Source: Cruorifilaria tuberocauda (lineage: Eukaryota; Nematoda; Chromadorea; Rhabditida; Onchocercidae). From it: a stretch of 64,000 nt of DNA. The stretch's first letter is position 1; every line of letters begins with the position of its first letter. The stretch is from the NCBI GenBank assembly GCA_013365365.1, contig JABVXU010000177.1, forward strand, positions 41,142 through 105,141, read 5' to 3'. The translations under genes were made by a program, and so were the position numbers. Below are positions 48,718 to 60,700 of the stretch, in pieces. The notes under the pieces were generated by a model. The model saw only the letters and a program-made list of their open reading frames with translations, made no database searches and was not told the origin of the DNA.

Positions 48718-49843
48718 CCTTTTGGTCTCTTTCGCATATGGTTTTTAGCATCTTTTGTTATTAATTCTTTTTAATATTCATAAGTCACCAACAATTGAGT
48801 TATTGTGTTCACTATAAAGATATGTTCATAATTTTTTCCTTTCGTTTATGAAAAATATTCGCTACTTTTTAATCTGGAATCATTAACAAATTGCTTTCCT
48901 TTTTTAAATTCATGCAAAGTACTTTTTTTTTCTCTGACTTCTTGTCAATATTTCTATTCAATAGTGCCAACGTTACCACTTAATCCATTACCGTGCTTGT
49001 CTGGGCTGTGATGTAAATTATTTTGTATGAGGATTGTTTGAAAGCTGTATTTCTAGTCAGGTTACCCCATTTAATTTGTTCCTGCACTAGTCACATGGTA
49101 ACATCGAACTTTTTGAGTATTACCTTGTCGTGCTGCGACACTGCCTGGTTGTTTTTTGTATCTCACCGCGGTGCAGTTCAGGTCAGTTCTCTTAAAATAA
49201 GTTTATTAAACAGGATTATTTTTTTGTCCAAATTATTGAATTCTAAAAGAAAATTCTTGTATAATTTTTGTTGAATTTGAAGAAAAAATTTTTTTCATGT
49301 AATTTTTCAGTAGAAGAATTTGTTTTGTGCTGCTATAATTTTCTATGTTTTACACATGAAAAAATTTGTCGAGCATCGTGCCTGTTATGAATCTTTTCAG
49401 TTATTTTTACAATCTGTTTTTGATGTTTACCATTAACAGTTTTTTGCCCTTTCGTAAGTTGTATATCAGCCTATCGACCAAGCCGGTGATTTATACGTTT
49501 ATATTTCAAAGGGTTTATATAATTTCTTGCTACATTTCTCACTGTTTCATTTTATGATAGATCCTTAATATATTGCATTTCTGTTAGTTATCAGTATAAT
49601 AACTAGATGAGGTATTGGTTGATAACTGTAGTGATCATAATCGATAATATATAATGATGATCTCACGATGTCCTTTCTCCTCAAACTATTGTTTTTATTT
49701 TGAAATTATTTCGGAAGAAAAATATTCTTACTTTATTTATACTTTAAACAATCTATGTTTGCATTTTATATAGTTGCAACTTATGTACATGATGAATTGA
49801 ATAAAGATATGATGATGATATCTTCTTTGTCTTAACATTAAAT
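48718..49843. other. Spacer between convergent genes, no gene seen
   Basis: T-rich spacer between the NADAR gene and the 3' end of the SH2-like gene. Plus-strand frames at 49023-49274 and 49366-49557 are hydrophobic and short, with no splice-consistent partners. Confidence 0.6.
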
Positions 49844-52638
49844 TTATTTAGTTGAAATTGGTGGAAGTTTCTGAGTTGTCTCGTCCACTGGATTATCGGG
49901 AAAACGACTTCTTCGGCCATAGCTGAATTGTTTTTGATAGTCATTTAAAATTTTTTCGGTTCTTGTCCTTAACGGAAAATTCGTCCACAAAAATGCTGAT
50001 GACAAATATCAATATCAAAGAAAATGTGTAACTCAGTATCAATTTCGATTCAGTATGATTTCATCTATGGATACGCTCTATTAAAGAGATAACTTGAATA
50101 TAAGTTTGCACAGAAGAGAAATTTAAATAAGTAATGAGAGAAATGCCTCATGTTTCATGTTTCACATCATTGATCCGTCAAATCCGTACATGCCTACTTT
50201 AAAATTTTAGTAAACCTATCAATATATGCAAATGTATTAGCATAATGTCGGATAAGATGTTCGAGCTTTCTGAACGATATGATATTTCGATCACCACATT
50301 CAACGAAAAATCTTCGTTTTCCATTCACGAAACATTCTTGTACCGGTAGATGCCTTGAGAATTTGATCGTTTATTATTTATCACTTATCATTTATCAATC
50401 TCAGATGTTTTAAGTACCACTATCATTTCATATATAGCAGTATTTTTCCATTCTTCAAAACATTTCATTTTTATAAATTTACAATAGTTGATTAAACAAA
50501 GACATGAAGTTTAATTATCTTACCTGTATTCCAAATTGTTATTAATGAAAACAATATACAGAGGAGCGAACTGTTTCAAATTATCTAAATTGTTTGTATT
50601 TTCGGGTAGCTAAAATTTACTCGTTTAAATTTCCACGTTAAAATGTGAAAAGTAGAAGTTGATATAGTAATAGGATTTTAAATTATCATGGCTAATTTGA
50701 TAATCAAATACAAATATGGATCATGAATTTGCGTAGTATTAATCACCAAAAATTTTTTCCAAACGATCGAGTAATTTAATTAGCAATTTGAGTTATGAAA
50801 TTATGATATTACCTCATGATAGAGATGAAATTTTTGGGCAACTTCGGTTAATGAAATGGAAGCTGATCGTGGTATTTGTCCAAGGTAAAACCTGATGAAA
50901 GTATAAGGTAAATTTAAAGTAAAAATTCTTTTTAGAAACGGAAAACTTTTACTATCGGATTTCTTTAGAGTAATTTGAACAATTCTGTAACGCAGATTTT
51001 TACTGATACACTAATAGAAAGAACAAATAATCAAACCTGCTGAGAATTCCTGACGCATTTTCCGGAAACATTTCCGAAATACTTGTATCACTTTTACGTG
51101 ATAATTTCTGTCGAAGTGGTGATTGACAACTTGATGCTTCTTTCTGAAAAAAATATTTTTGCATGATAATAATTTATGCAGAATTTTGAATTGACAATAA
51201 TATGTAATGAAATATTAATAGCTTGATAGCATTACTAAATTATTTATCACTGAAGAGAAGATGGAAGTAAAAATGAAACTTACAATTAACTTCTTCATTG
51301 GATCATCGCATCGTACAGAAATATCATCGTATTGATTATTTATAAATCGCCTGTATTGATCATTGGAATGAGAGAAATTACAGTTAAATAATCTATTTTG
51401 AACAAATTTTTAATATTCTTAATATTAACAATTTAAATCTAAATTTAAAAAATTTAAATTCAATAACAAAAATGCAAATGAAAAATGGAAAGATTCATAT
51501 TCTGATTAATCAAAATTCGATTATCGAAAAGTTAACCAAAAATTTTAATTTAAGTTCAATTTAATTTGATCAAATATGAGCAAAACTCTCGTTTACCTCC
51601 TAATTGCATGTTTCGAGTAGTTTTCTTTTGATTTTTTTGAAGTTGCTGAATTTGCTAGTGTTGTTTTCGTCTTCAATATTAAATTTAGAATGAATAAAAA
51701 CAGAATCTTTAAATTTAAATCATGATTTTTCGATTGTAATTGTGAATTATGATTTAAATAATCACATTTCTAATAATAGATAATTCAAATTGTTAAAATT
51801 AAAATTTCAAAAATTCTTATGAAATTCTTATTTCAAAATTCTTCTGATAACTGTTTTTCTTAAAAAATAATCAAAACACCGTATTTGTAGATTGATCAAT
51901 TCGATGGAATAACTCAGATACCGGCCACAGTGATGAAATTTCCTTTTCATCAATCCTCTAAAAAGTTTTATTGATAAAATTAAAGTTGATATTCTTTCTC
52001 TATCAGAAAAATTTTTATACAGTTATCAGGACGTTATCAGAACATTAAAAAATCATTTATTTCAATAAAAAATCAAAAATCAACTAAAAAACTTGCATGA
52101 TAATCAATATCAGTAAATTCATTTCATTGATAATTTCATGATATTAGCAGTATTTAAAAAAAATATTACTGCTTCCAATTCATTTGCAAAATAATTATCT
52201 CAAGAAATTTATCATATCAGTAAACATTATCACCATCGTTTAATATTTAATTAGAATTGGGAAAAAAAGTTTGCACATTATATTTCAACTCGAATTCTTA
52301 CTCCATTATAGTATTCGCTACATTTAGTACCATGCTTACAACAAATGATTGATTCATTTGGATAGAGTGCTAAAAAAGAGTATTGATCAAAATTGATAAA
52401 AGAATGCTGATAAGTTTAATAAAATGATTTAATTTTTCTGAATTCAAAATTAAAGTAAAAGTAGATGCTGAAGAAGGGAGATTGAGTGATATCTATTAAA
52501 TTCACCCGGTTCTAGGGATGGTTGATATTCATCTGAATTTAATGTGCTATCATGGAGTGGCCTTTGACCTATTTCGCTTGGTGATACCGTTGCTTTACGT
52601 TGTTTACGCCATTCAATCATCAAATCATCTTTTGTCAT
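49844..52638 (-). CDS. Divergent SH2-like domain protein
   Basis: Ten exons on the minus strand: 52638-52506, 52369-52302, 51957-51880, 51670-51597, 51350-51284, 51143-51037, 50891-50813, 50609-50524, 50353-50216, and a last exon from 49995. The first nine join in phase to 276 residues. An N-terminal region of about 170 residues (Ser/Lys-rich, CCKHGTKCSEYYNG, LSRKSDTSISEMFP) precedes a stretch read as an SH2 fold: FYLGQIPRSASISLTEVAQK (cf. WYHGxIxRxxAexLL), APLYIVFINNNLEYR, GKRRFFVECGDRNIISFRKL, EHLIRHY (cf. FxSLxxLIxHY). The usual FLVR arginine that binds phosphotyrosine is not evident; its place reads YIVF. In phase, the last exon gives SIFVDEF..KNFK and stops at 49941; a one-base shift opens a longer, protein-like end (FSYGRRSRFPDNPVDETTQK) to a stop at 49844. 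SH2 assignment rests on pattern memory only. Confidence 0.68.
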
Positions 52639-53576
52639 TTTTCCTCAAAAAAGAGGTAAGGAGAAAAATTGAAAAAGAAGGAATAAATTAAATGATTTTG
52701 GAGTTTGACATTAGCCTTGTACAATACTCTTCGTTTAATACTTCAATACTTCAGCAATAACAATTTACATCCAATAATTCTTTCAGCTTCTTTGAACAAT
52801 CAACGTTTGTTTGGTGATTCGACCACTTCAGAAAACAGCAAATGAGCCAATGAATTATTTTTTTCACCATCAATTCTTTTATAACTTTTAAACAGAAGTC
52901 AAATATGCAAATACCATTTCTTAAATTAAAGTAAAATTTGCATATAATCATTTCATTTTGATTTTCAAGTATTTAACGGCGTAAATAACCGTTAAATCAT
53001 TTTATTGCATCTGTGGCATTGTTTAAACATTATGATGATAGCTTAATTAGCTTTTTGTTGACAGCAGTTTAATGATGATTGTATGGTATACGGTATTATA
53101 TGATGTATGGTAATTATACGGTATCGTACGATATACGGTAATTATACGGAATACAGTAATTATACTGTATTATACGGTGTATTATGTGTGATTATGGAAG
53201 AAGTTATCAGAGTCATTTTTAGAGAAGAAAGCTTTCTTCGACAGTTAGCCAAATGTTTACAGGATGTGAAAAGACGAGAAAGTTATTTTATTTGCTGTAT
53301 TCAGAAGCACATTTATGGAAGATTAGAATACATTTGAATTGAAGAAATGAATTTTAAAAAATTTCAGTTGAAATGCTCAACGAATAACTGAAGAATTTCA
53401 AGGTATTTTTTATCTTTTATAACTTTATAACATAAAGTAAGATTTCACCATATGAAAACATCTTACAATATCAAAGTTTTAAATCAAACATGAATGCAGA
53501 TATCGGCAAAGCTGTATAAATCATATATAGAGTTATTTTTTGTTGTTATCTAACACAGAACAGATAGAGCATAAAG

Positions 53577-53920
53577 CCTTGGGAAGACGGGAGAAACTAC
53601 CAAAAGGATCAAGATCAAGATGAAGATCAGGAGGGAACGGAGAATTCAGATCATTCGAGATCAGTGGATTCGATCAGGAGGATTAACATCGATGCATCAG
53701 AAGAGAAAAATCCGTAGGACGACGATTCAATAACAAATTCCTGCCAGTACGACTGAATAAGGCGACCTGAGAAAGGGACTACCAAAGGATCAAGATCAGG
53801 AGAGAACGCGGGAGTATCTCCTGAAGAATTCCGATCATTCGGGATCAAGGAATATCAAGGAATGGCTTCGATCAAGAGGACCGGGACCGATATATTAGAA
53901 GAATCCGTAGGACTACCTTT
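53577..53920. repeat. Two-copy imperfect direct repeat, about 170 bp
   Basis: Copy A (about 53577-53730) and copy B (about 53757-53920) share ACTACCAAAAGGATCAAGAT, GAAGATCAGGAGGGAACG-like, TTCCGATCATTCGGGATCA and AGAATCCGTAGGACTACC-like phrases in the same order, with small indels. Purine-rich. Possibly a remnant of a longer array or of a dispersed element; no terminal repeats or coding were seen. Confidence 0.75.
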
Positions 53921-53924
53921 TCTT

Positions 53925-54425
53925 TCCTGCTCTCTTCAAACGTGCATAGTTTTATCTTTTCTGTCTGGCACATTTATCGTGCGTAGTCTCTACTACGTCT
54001 AATGTTCATAGCATTACCATTTCTGTCGTGCTCTATCCAACGTACACTGTCTTATCTTTCCTGTCGCGTTACATTTAACGTGCATAGTCAAATCTTTTTT
54101 GTCTGGCTATATTTAATATGCACACTCTCTGCTATATCGAATGTTCGTAGCATTACCTTCCCCGTACCGCTATATTTAGCGTGCGTGATCTTATATCTTT
54201 CCTACTACCTTCTCCGTGCGTGTACATTTAACGTGTGTATTATTGTCTTTCTCAGTCTTGCTATATTTAGCGTGCGTGGTCTTATATCTTTCCTACTACC
54301 TTCCCCGTCCGTGTACATTTAACGTGTGCGGTCTGTGCTACGTTTAACGTGTGTATTATTGTCTTTTTCAGTCCTGCTATACTTAACCTGCATGGTCTTA
54401 TTCTCTCTATGTTTAATATGCTTCA
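53925..54425. repeat. Degenerate minisatellite around TTTAACGTGCGTAGTCTTAT
   Basis: About 13 diverged copies of a unit near 35-40 bp with the core CTATATTTAACGTGCGTAGT followed by CTTATCTTTCCTGTC. Larger blocks (for example 54182-54235 and 54262-54315, sharing TTATATCTTTCCTACTACCT) are more alike, indicating recent block duplication. Not coding. Confidence 0.85.
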
Positions 54426-54991
54426 GTAGATGTTTATTTTTTTTATTAAATGTCTTATCTTTTTATTACATGTGACTAACTTGCAAATAAGTTGCAAGGG
54501 ATAGGAAGAAGAAAATTTATCTTTTATTTCATATGACCTTAAAGCTTCGTAATGAAACTGTCAGAGTAGAGTATTAAGATTTCATTTAAACTCTTCATAT
54601 GGTGCAGACAACGCCGCAACAAAGAGTACCAAACTAACTCCTTAATATATATATATATATTAACTTCCTGTTCGTCAAGTTTAGGTATAGAATTTGTTCA
54701 GAATTTTTATCAGCGCTGATACAGATATTTCAATAGTCGCAAAGTACCATAAATTAGATGTTCCATAGCATCAAGATAGTAAGAGTGATATAAAATTAAA
54801 TAACTTACATCTACATTATAATCAATGTTCTGTTCTTTTTCAAATTAATGATTTAAGGTTAAGTTGAGAAGTTATCAAAGTGAAGCTCAAGGGGATAGAG
54901 GAGCGACGGGTGTAGTCCTTCGCCATCTCTCCATCAGCATGTGGAAGAACCAGCGCCGGTACTGGTTCAGGAAGAGATGGTGGAGGGATAG

Positions 54992-55698
54992 ATGGCACCA
55001 AAAAAACTACCTCACAATGAGTGTCTCCGGCATACACGGAGACAGAAAAATTGTGAGGGATTGGGTGAGCTTACTTTTACGAATTGTACAAATATTATAA
55101 AAGATGTAAATTACCTTTAAAAATTATAATAGTCTAATTACAAATAATTTACTTAATAAATGAGCGAATTGAATAAAAAAGGAAGTGATAGCAATTTTTT
55201 AAGAAGTTATATCTAGTAATGCATATATCTTTCAGGCGTTTTCGGACGACAATGCCCGAAGTACAAGCAGAGGGAGAAGGCACCAGCAGGCCCGGAATCC
55301 TTCCACACGCCGGCAGTGGAAGGGTTACCGGAGCAGTATGAAGAACTGCTGGTAGTGCCGGAACTACCACAAGTGTTGCCGTTACAGAATGCTGCACGCT
55401 GTCTTCGCTGTATCAACCAGCTGCGATGGGCTCCACTCATTAAGAGTGGTGCCCTAAGGCCACAAAGTCGGGAATTGCTTTCCATTGGAGATGGCTCAAG
55501 AGTGGCGAAACCGAGCTTCACTATATACCTGGTGGGTAAAATTTTTACATTTTATCATGTTTTGATTGATGAGAAGAAACTGTTGCTCTAGAAAATCTGT
55601 TTCCTCATAAATTTTTTCATCTATAATTTCTTGTCTTACGATTTGCATATGTTTCAGGTGTGATACAATACAGCATCTACCTGCATCGTCGCTCGTGA
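54992..55698 (+). CDS. Small basic protein, family not recognised
   Basis: Three exons join in phase: 54992-55064, 55236-55535, 55658-55698; 137 residues. Start MAPKKLPHNE; then LRHTRRQKNCEGLGVFGRQC, CPKYKQREKAPAGPESFHTP, LPEQYEELLVVPELPQVLPL, RCLRCINQLRWAPLIKSGAL, and a short hydrophobic end before IYLHRRS. Clean donors (TTGG/gtgagc, GTGG/gtaaaa) and TTTCAG acceptors fix the strand as plus. The exons are GC-richer than neighbouring genes. The net basic charge, small size and ProLeu-rich middle would suit a mitochondrial or ribosome-associated protein, but this is a guess. The 120 bases before the ATG are equally GC-rich and open in another frame, so the true start could lie in a different exon. 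Confidence 0.65.
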
Positions 55699-55781
55699 GA
55701 ATTCGACGTCAGTTACAAAGATGATGGTATTATGAATTAACTGAAGAGATCGCCCCCTTGGAACTACGTCGCTCCATTCCA

Positions 55782-55822
55782 CCTCTCAGAGTTTCATAAA
55801 CAAATTTTATGAAACTGAGAGG
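55782..55822. other. Inverted repeat with potential 17-18 bp hairpin stem
   Basis: CCTCTCAGAGTTTCATAAA is followed after a five-base loop by TTTATGAAACTGAGAGG; the arms pair fully except for one bulged A. It lies about 85 bases after the stop of the small basic protein gene, so it may fold in the 3' UTR. Confidence 0.85.
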
Positions 55823-57748
55823 CTTTTACTAACTAGTGGAATCTCGAATTCGTTTATTAATTTTAATACTATTAATTGCGGTAAAAATTATTTTAATATG
55901 TTTAATGTAAAATATTCTTATCACATAACATATTGTTTATTGAATTTGTTTCGTTTTTTATTTTCTCATCTCCGTTCGTAAATTGTATGTTTAACATAAC
56001 TACTCCTTATTCTCATCCATTCTTATTGTAATTCTTAACTGAAATTCAATGATTTTCTCACTTTGTCAATCCTATTTTTGTAGCTTCTTTACACACAAAC
56101 GTGCTCTTTATTATCTTTATACAATAGACTTATTGACTATTCTTCCATATTCGCTGCTGTTCTTACTACTGTTTTCGAATAAAATATTTTCTGCGAATCA
56201 GTATCAGTTCCAAACTTTCACGACAGAAATGTTTTTTGGAAAAAATAAAAAGTAAAAAATATAAAATGAAAAATAAGAAAAAGTGAAAAAATAAAAAAAT
56301 TGATTATAGTTGATAACTTGGTGAAACTATGATAAGGATAACAACATCGAACTATGAAAATTCTCCTCTATCTGTCATCATCAATAGAATTATTACTGTG
56401 AAGTAAGACATTAAATTCATTTTATTTTTCCATAAATTAAAAAGGAAAGGTGGAATGAAACAAATTTTATATTAACTGAAATTATTACTTCCATGATTTC
56501 TGATGCGTTGGAGCAATTAGTAAATTTTTTTCCGAACTTTTGCTGAAATTTTTTTTTACGCCAATTATGATATTTGTTTTTACGAATGAGAAAACAAAAG
56601 AAAGTAACAGGAAAAATTTTAGAACTTGACAAAGGAAAATTATGATAATTTTATTTTTAGGAATAATATCAACGAAATATAATAAAATACTTCCGTTGAA
56701 AATACAATAATACAGAAAGTAACAGTTAAAATTTTTCTTTTGTTTTTGCAATCGCTAATTATTTCACTAACAACAACATATCATTTAATTATTAGAAAAA
56801 GTGAAGTGTTAAAAAGATGCGTAACATCTAACGATTGCTTTTGGATATTATGACGACGAACAGATCGATGATAAGGTTATTTGTAATAAACTATTCCAAA
56901 TCGATCTTTCAAAATTTCCAAAGGTATTTTTATGATAATCATTTAATAAATTCTAATTGGAATGTAACAAAAAACAAAAAGTTTATTTTATACAAAACTT
57001 TTACAATTATAGTTTAGAATAAATTCAAACAAATCCATTTATGGGAAACTGATATTTATAGCTTTAATGATTTAATTGACCTTCAGTTAGTTCAAATAAA
57101 TTTTCAGTCGATATAATTTATCTTTTAAATTAAATAATTTAGAAATTATAAATTAACATAAAATCAATAAGTCGTATTTAATTAAATAAGTTAAATTTAA
57201 ACACGCAATGATAAAGTTCAATTATACAAGAATTGATTGTAGATCATAATTGCTTTTGATGATTATGCTTATCATTTTTGAATTTAATTATCTTCAAAAT
57301 TCTAGAAAAAAAAAGCTTCTAATTGAGCAATTTAATATTACTATTCATAATTTCATTAATTTAATTTCTAATATTGAAAAGTTCCACTAAAATAAGTAAT
57401 AATGTACTCATAGGAATGTGTCAAATTTACTAAAAATTACCTTAAGACAATTTGTTTTTGTCCAGTTCTTTTAAATTTAAAATACATTTTGTAATTTAAT
57501 TTATCTGATTAAAAAATATGAAAGCTAAGTTAAATTTTTTTCTTACATGAATAAAGAAGTAAAACAACAGGTAAGCTCATACAATTTTAATAATATAATA
57601 AATAACGAAAAATGCTTTATACAAATATGTAAAGTTTTACCTCAGTAAACGAATATATATTTTTATTATTACAGGTTCAAACAAAAAAATGGAAAGGAGA
57701 AAATTTCGATTCTAAGCTTAAATATGAAATTTAATAAAATTTAGGTAA
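55823..57748. other. Intergenic region, no gene seen
   Basis: AT-rich spacer before the 3' end of the tropomodulin gene. Several 60-90 codon frames are Lys/Asn/Ile or Phe/Leu-rich with no splice-consistent structure. Confidence 0.6.
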
Positions 57749-60700
57749 TTACGAATTATTTCCTCGTTTTGATGAATAAACTGGCAATGCTGAATTAAAT
57801 GAATTGGTATGGAATGATGATTTTTTCCTCTCATCAAATTTACCAGTAATTTTTTCGCACTCTATTGAATTCTGTTTTGATGGTATCGAAAAATTCCTCT
57901 TTACCGGTCCATTTTCCTGTTCAGCAGCAAGAAAAATTGCTGGAACCAGTGAAGTTCTTCGAGTATTCTTTATTAGTTCTACCGGTTTTTGATCAAAATA
58001 CTGACAGCTCTTACGTACTGATACAGTGGATTCCGGTTTTTCTTCTGACATTGCAGAATTATTTTTTATTGAGCTATTACAAGAATTGCTTGTTAATCTT
58101 GAAATTGCTGTTGAAAATGTAGATTTCGGCGTATTCGCTGGAGCAATTTCAAAATGAGCGGAATTTTTCCTTTCAATAAGTAACGATTTCTTTGGTACAG
58201 AAGTCTGAAAATTATTTTTATAAATTTCAAATTTTTACAAAAGAACAAAATATTCCATATCAAAGTATCAGTATTTCAAGATAAATTTACGGAATAAATT
58301 ATCGATAATGTTTAATTTTCAATAAAAACGATTAACGAGGCTTTAAATATTTTAAACTCTATAACTAAGAGGGGGAAAAGAAGAAGAACAATAAAATAAA
58401 ACCTCTTTAAGCACTTCTTTCGTATTTAACTCTATTTCCGGAACTGCTTGTTCCAGTGAAATCTTCTTTGGCATGATTTTCTTTGATTCTACTTTTTCCG
58501 GTACTATTTCTGCCGTAGCATCGGTTGTTTTTGTTTTTGTCTTTGTTGATGATCTCTTAAGAATGGCTTTTTTTGTTGCCGTTGTTTTGATCGGATCAAT
58601 AAAAGGTAATGATGATTGAATAGGTGCTGTTAATATCGTATTATTTGCATGAATCCTATTGATAATATCTGTCTCTCTTTTAACTTCCTGTTTATCAATG
58701 ATTGATCGTTTTTCAGGAATAACTGAAGTAGTAGTTTTCTCATCATTTTCACTTGTATGTGATGATGCTTCTATTGTATTTCCAATAATAGCTGGTGGTA
58801 TCTTTCGTAAATTGGTTGAAATCGATTTAGATTGCGATGATTCTTTACATATCGATGATAGCTGAGATGCATTTCCCAAAATTGCAGGTTTTATTGATTG
58901 TGGTTTACTCGATTGCTTTATTATTTCTGATTTAACAGTGTTAATTGATTTATTCATTTCCTCACTTTTCTTCAACTGTGCTTCTTCAGCTTCTCGAGCA
59001 GCAGCTGCTGCTTGACGCCTCAATATTCTTCCTTCAAATAATATTTCAACTTTGTAAAAGTCAATATTGATGTAGTAATTATTACACTTATGCTTATTCC
59101 ATTTCCGTAACCGGTTATTGATCAATTCCAGATTTCGAAAAAAAAAACAAGGTGTAATAGCAAATTAAATTATGATTAATAAACTATAAAATAGAATGTT
59201 GCATGTTGATAAGTTCATCCTGTTATCAGTCAAGAGAAACTAAATATATATAACTGTTTCAGTTGGTGATAAGATGATGTAAATATTTCTAAGAGCAGTG
59301 AATTAATTCTGGACCAAAAAAGAATTGAGAGAGAGAGAGAGAGAAAGGAAGAGGAAAAGGAGAGATTGTGATAATTTCTAAAACCTATAGGTCAAGACCT
59401 GAAATCGACATTTTACCTGATTTTTACCTGACATTTATTTTTTTTTCAAACATTTTTTTTGAATCTTTCTGGAATATTTATTTGTTGATTAAATTTTTTT
59501 CTGTTAGAATGAAGAAAAACAAAATTACTAATTTCTTGATTTCGAATCATTGCATTCTCGATTTTATGTCGACCTTCTGGTAATCGAAGATTTATCGATA
59601 CTTTCGTTAGGCCTCTATTTTCAAATACGGCATCAATAATTTCCTTTTCAGCTGCAGTAGCAAAAGTAACACCCTAAATAAAAAACCATACTTTTTAATG
59701 AAACAAAAAATATTTTAAATATTTTTAAATTCAAGTATAACATTGTTTTTCACAATTTGTTGTTTAAACAATTTGTTGTTTAATGAAAATAGCAATTTGT
59801 AATCAAATTTCACGAAACGAAGTTTAAATTATCAAACTCATTAAAATTGATGAACCTTCGTTTTGAATGATATGATGTAAACAAAGAAAGCAAGAAAATA
59901 CAAAATTAAAGAAAACGATTGGTAATACAGAAGACAGAAGATTTGTTTGATATTTACGGAAATGGAAACCGTTTACAATATTAAACAGTACTGCTAAATG
60001 TACGGTACACCTGAATGACTAGATATTTCTGGAAATTACACAAATCAATATAGAAATCAATCTTTCCAGTATTATCAATACAAAAGTATGAAAAAACAGA
60101 ATTACTTGTTCACAATATTAAACAGTACTGTTAAATGTATGATATACCTGAGTGATTAGATATTTCCGCAAATTTTACAAATCAATACAGGAATGAGGTT
60201 AAATTTTCAATGAAGTTATAAAAGTATGAAAATACAGAATTACTTGTTATCAGCATTACATATCTAGAACTTAATGGGCTTAATTATTTCAGGTAATCCC
60301 TCATAAATATACAGATAAATCCTTCATAATTATTAAGCCATTTTAAATTTATTACCACTATTATTAGCAAAAATGACTAAATTCATAAAAATGAGTGAAC
60401 CTTCATTTTGGATGATATGATAAGAGTGAAAAGCTGAAAAGCTGAAGCTAAAGTTTAAGTATATTTTTAAAATTTTTAACAAAATTCGAAAAGAGTTTTT
60501 AAGTAATTTTGCTGTAATGTGATAATGAACAAAGAAAGCAAGAAATCACAAAATTATTAACTATCATTTTGATCAAAATTAGCTCTGTAATTGAATTTAT
60601 ACTTTTTAACTGTAGTATAGAGTTATCTTAGTTCAAAATAAATTTTTAACTGAATAAAAAATTAGACCTGATTAACAGCTTTCACTTCTTCAAGTGTTTG

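Larger units (their letters stand above)
52639..54991. other. Repeat-rich intergenic region
   Basis: Includes TATACGGTAT-type short repeats near 53085-53180, the direct repeat pair and minisatellite listed separately, and a TA-dinucleotide run near 54645-54660. The base composition at 53570-54420 is richer in GC than the flanks. No accepted exon; plus-strand frames at 53107-53337 and 54002-54322 are repeat-derived. Confidence 0.6.
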
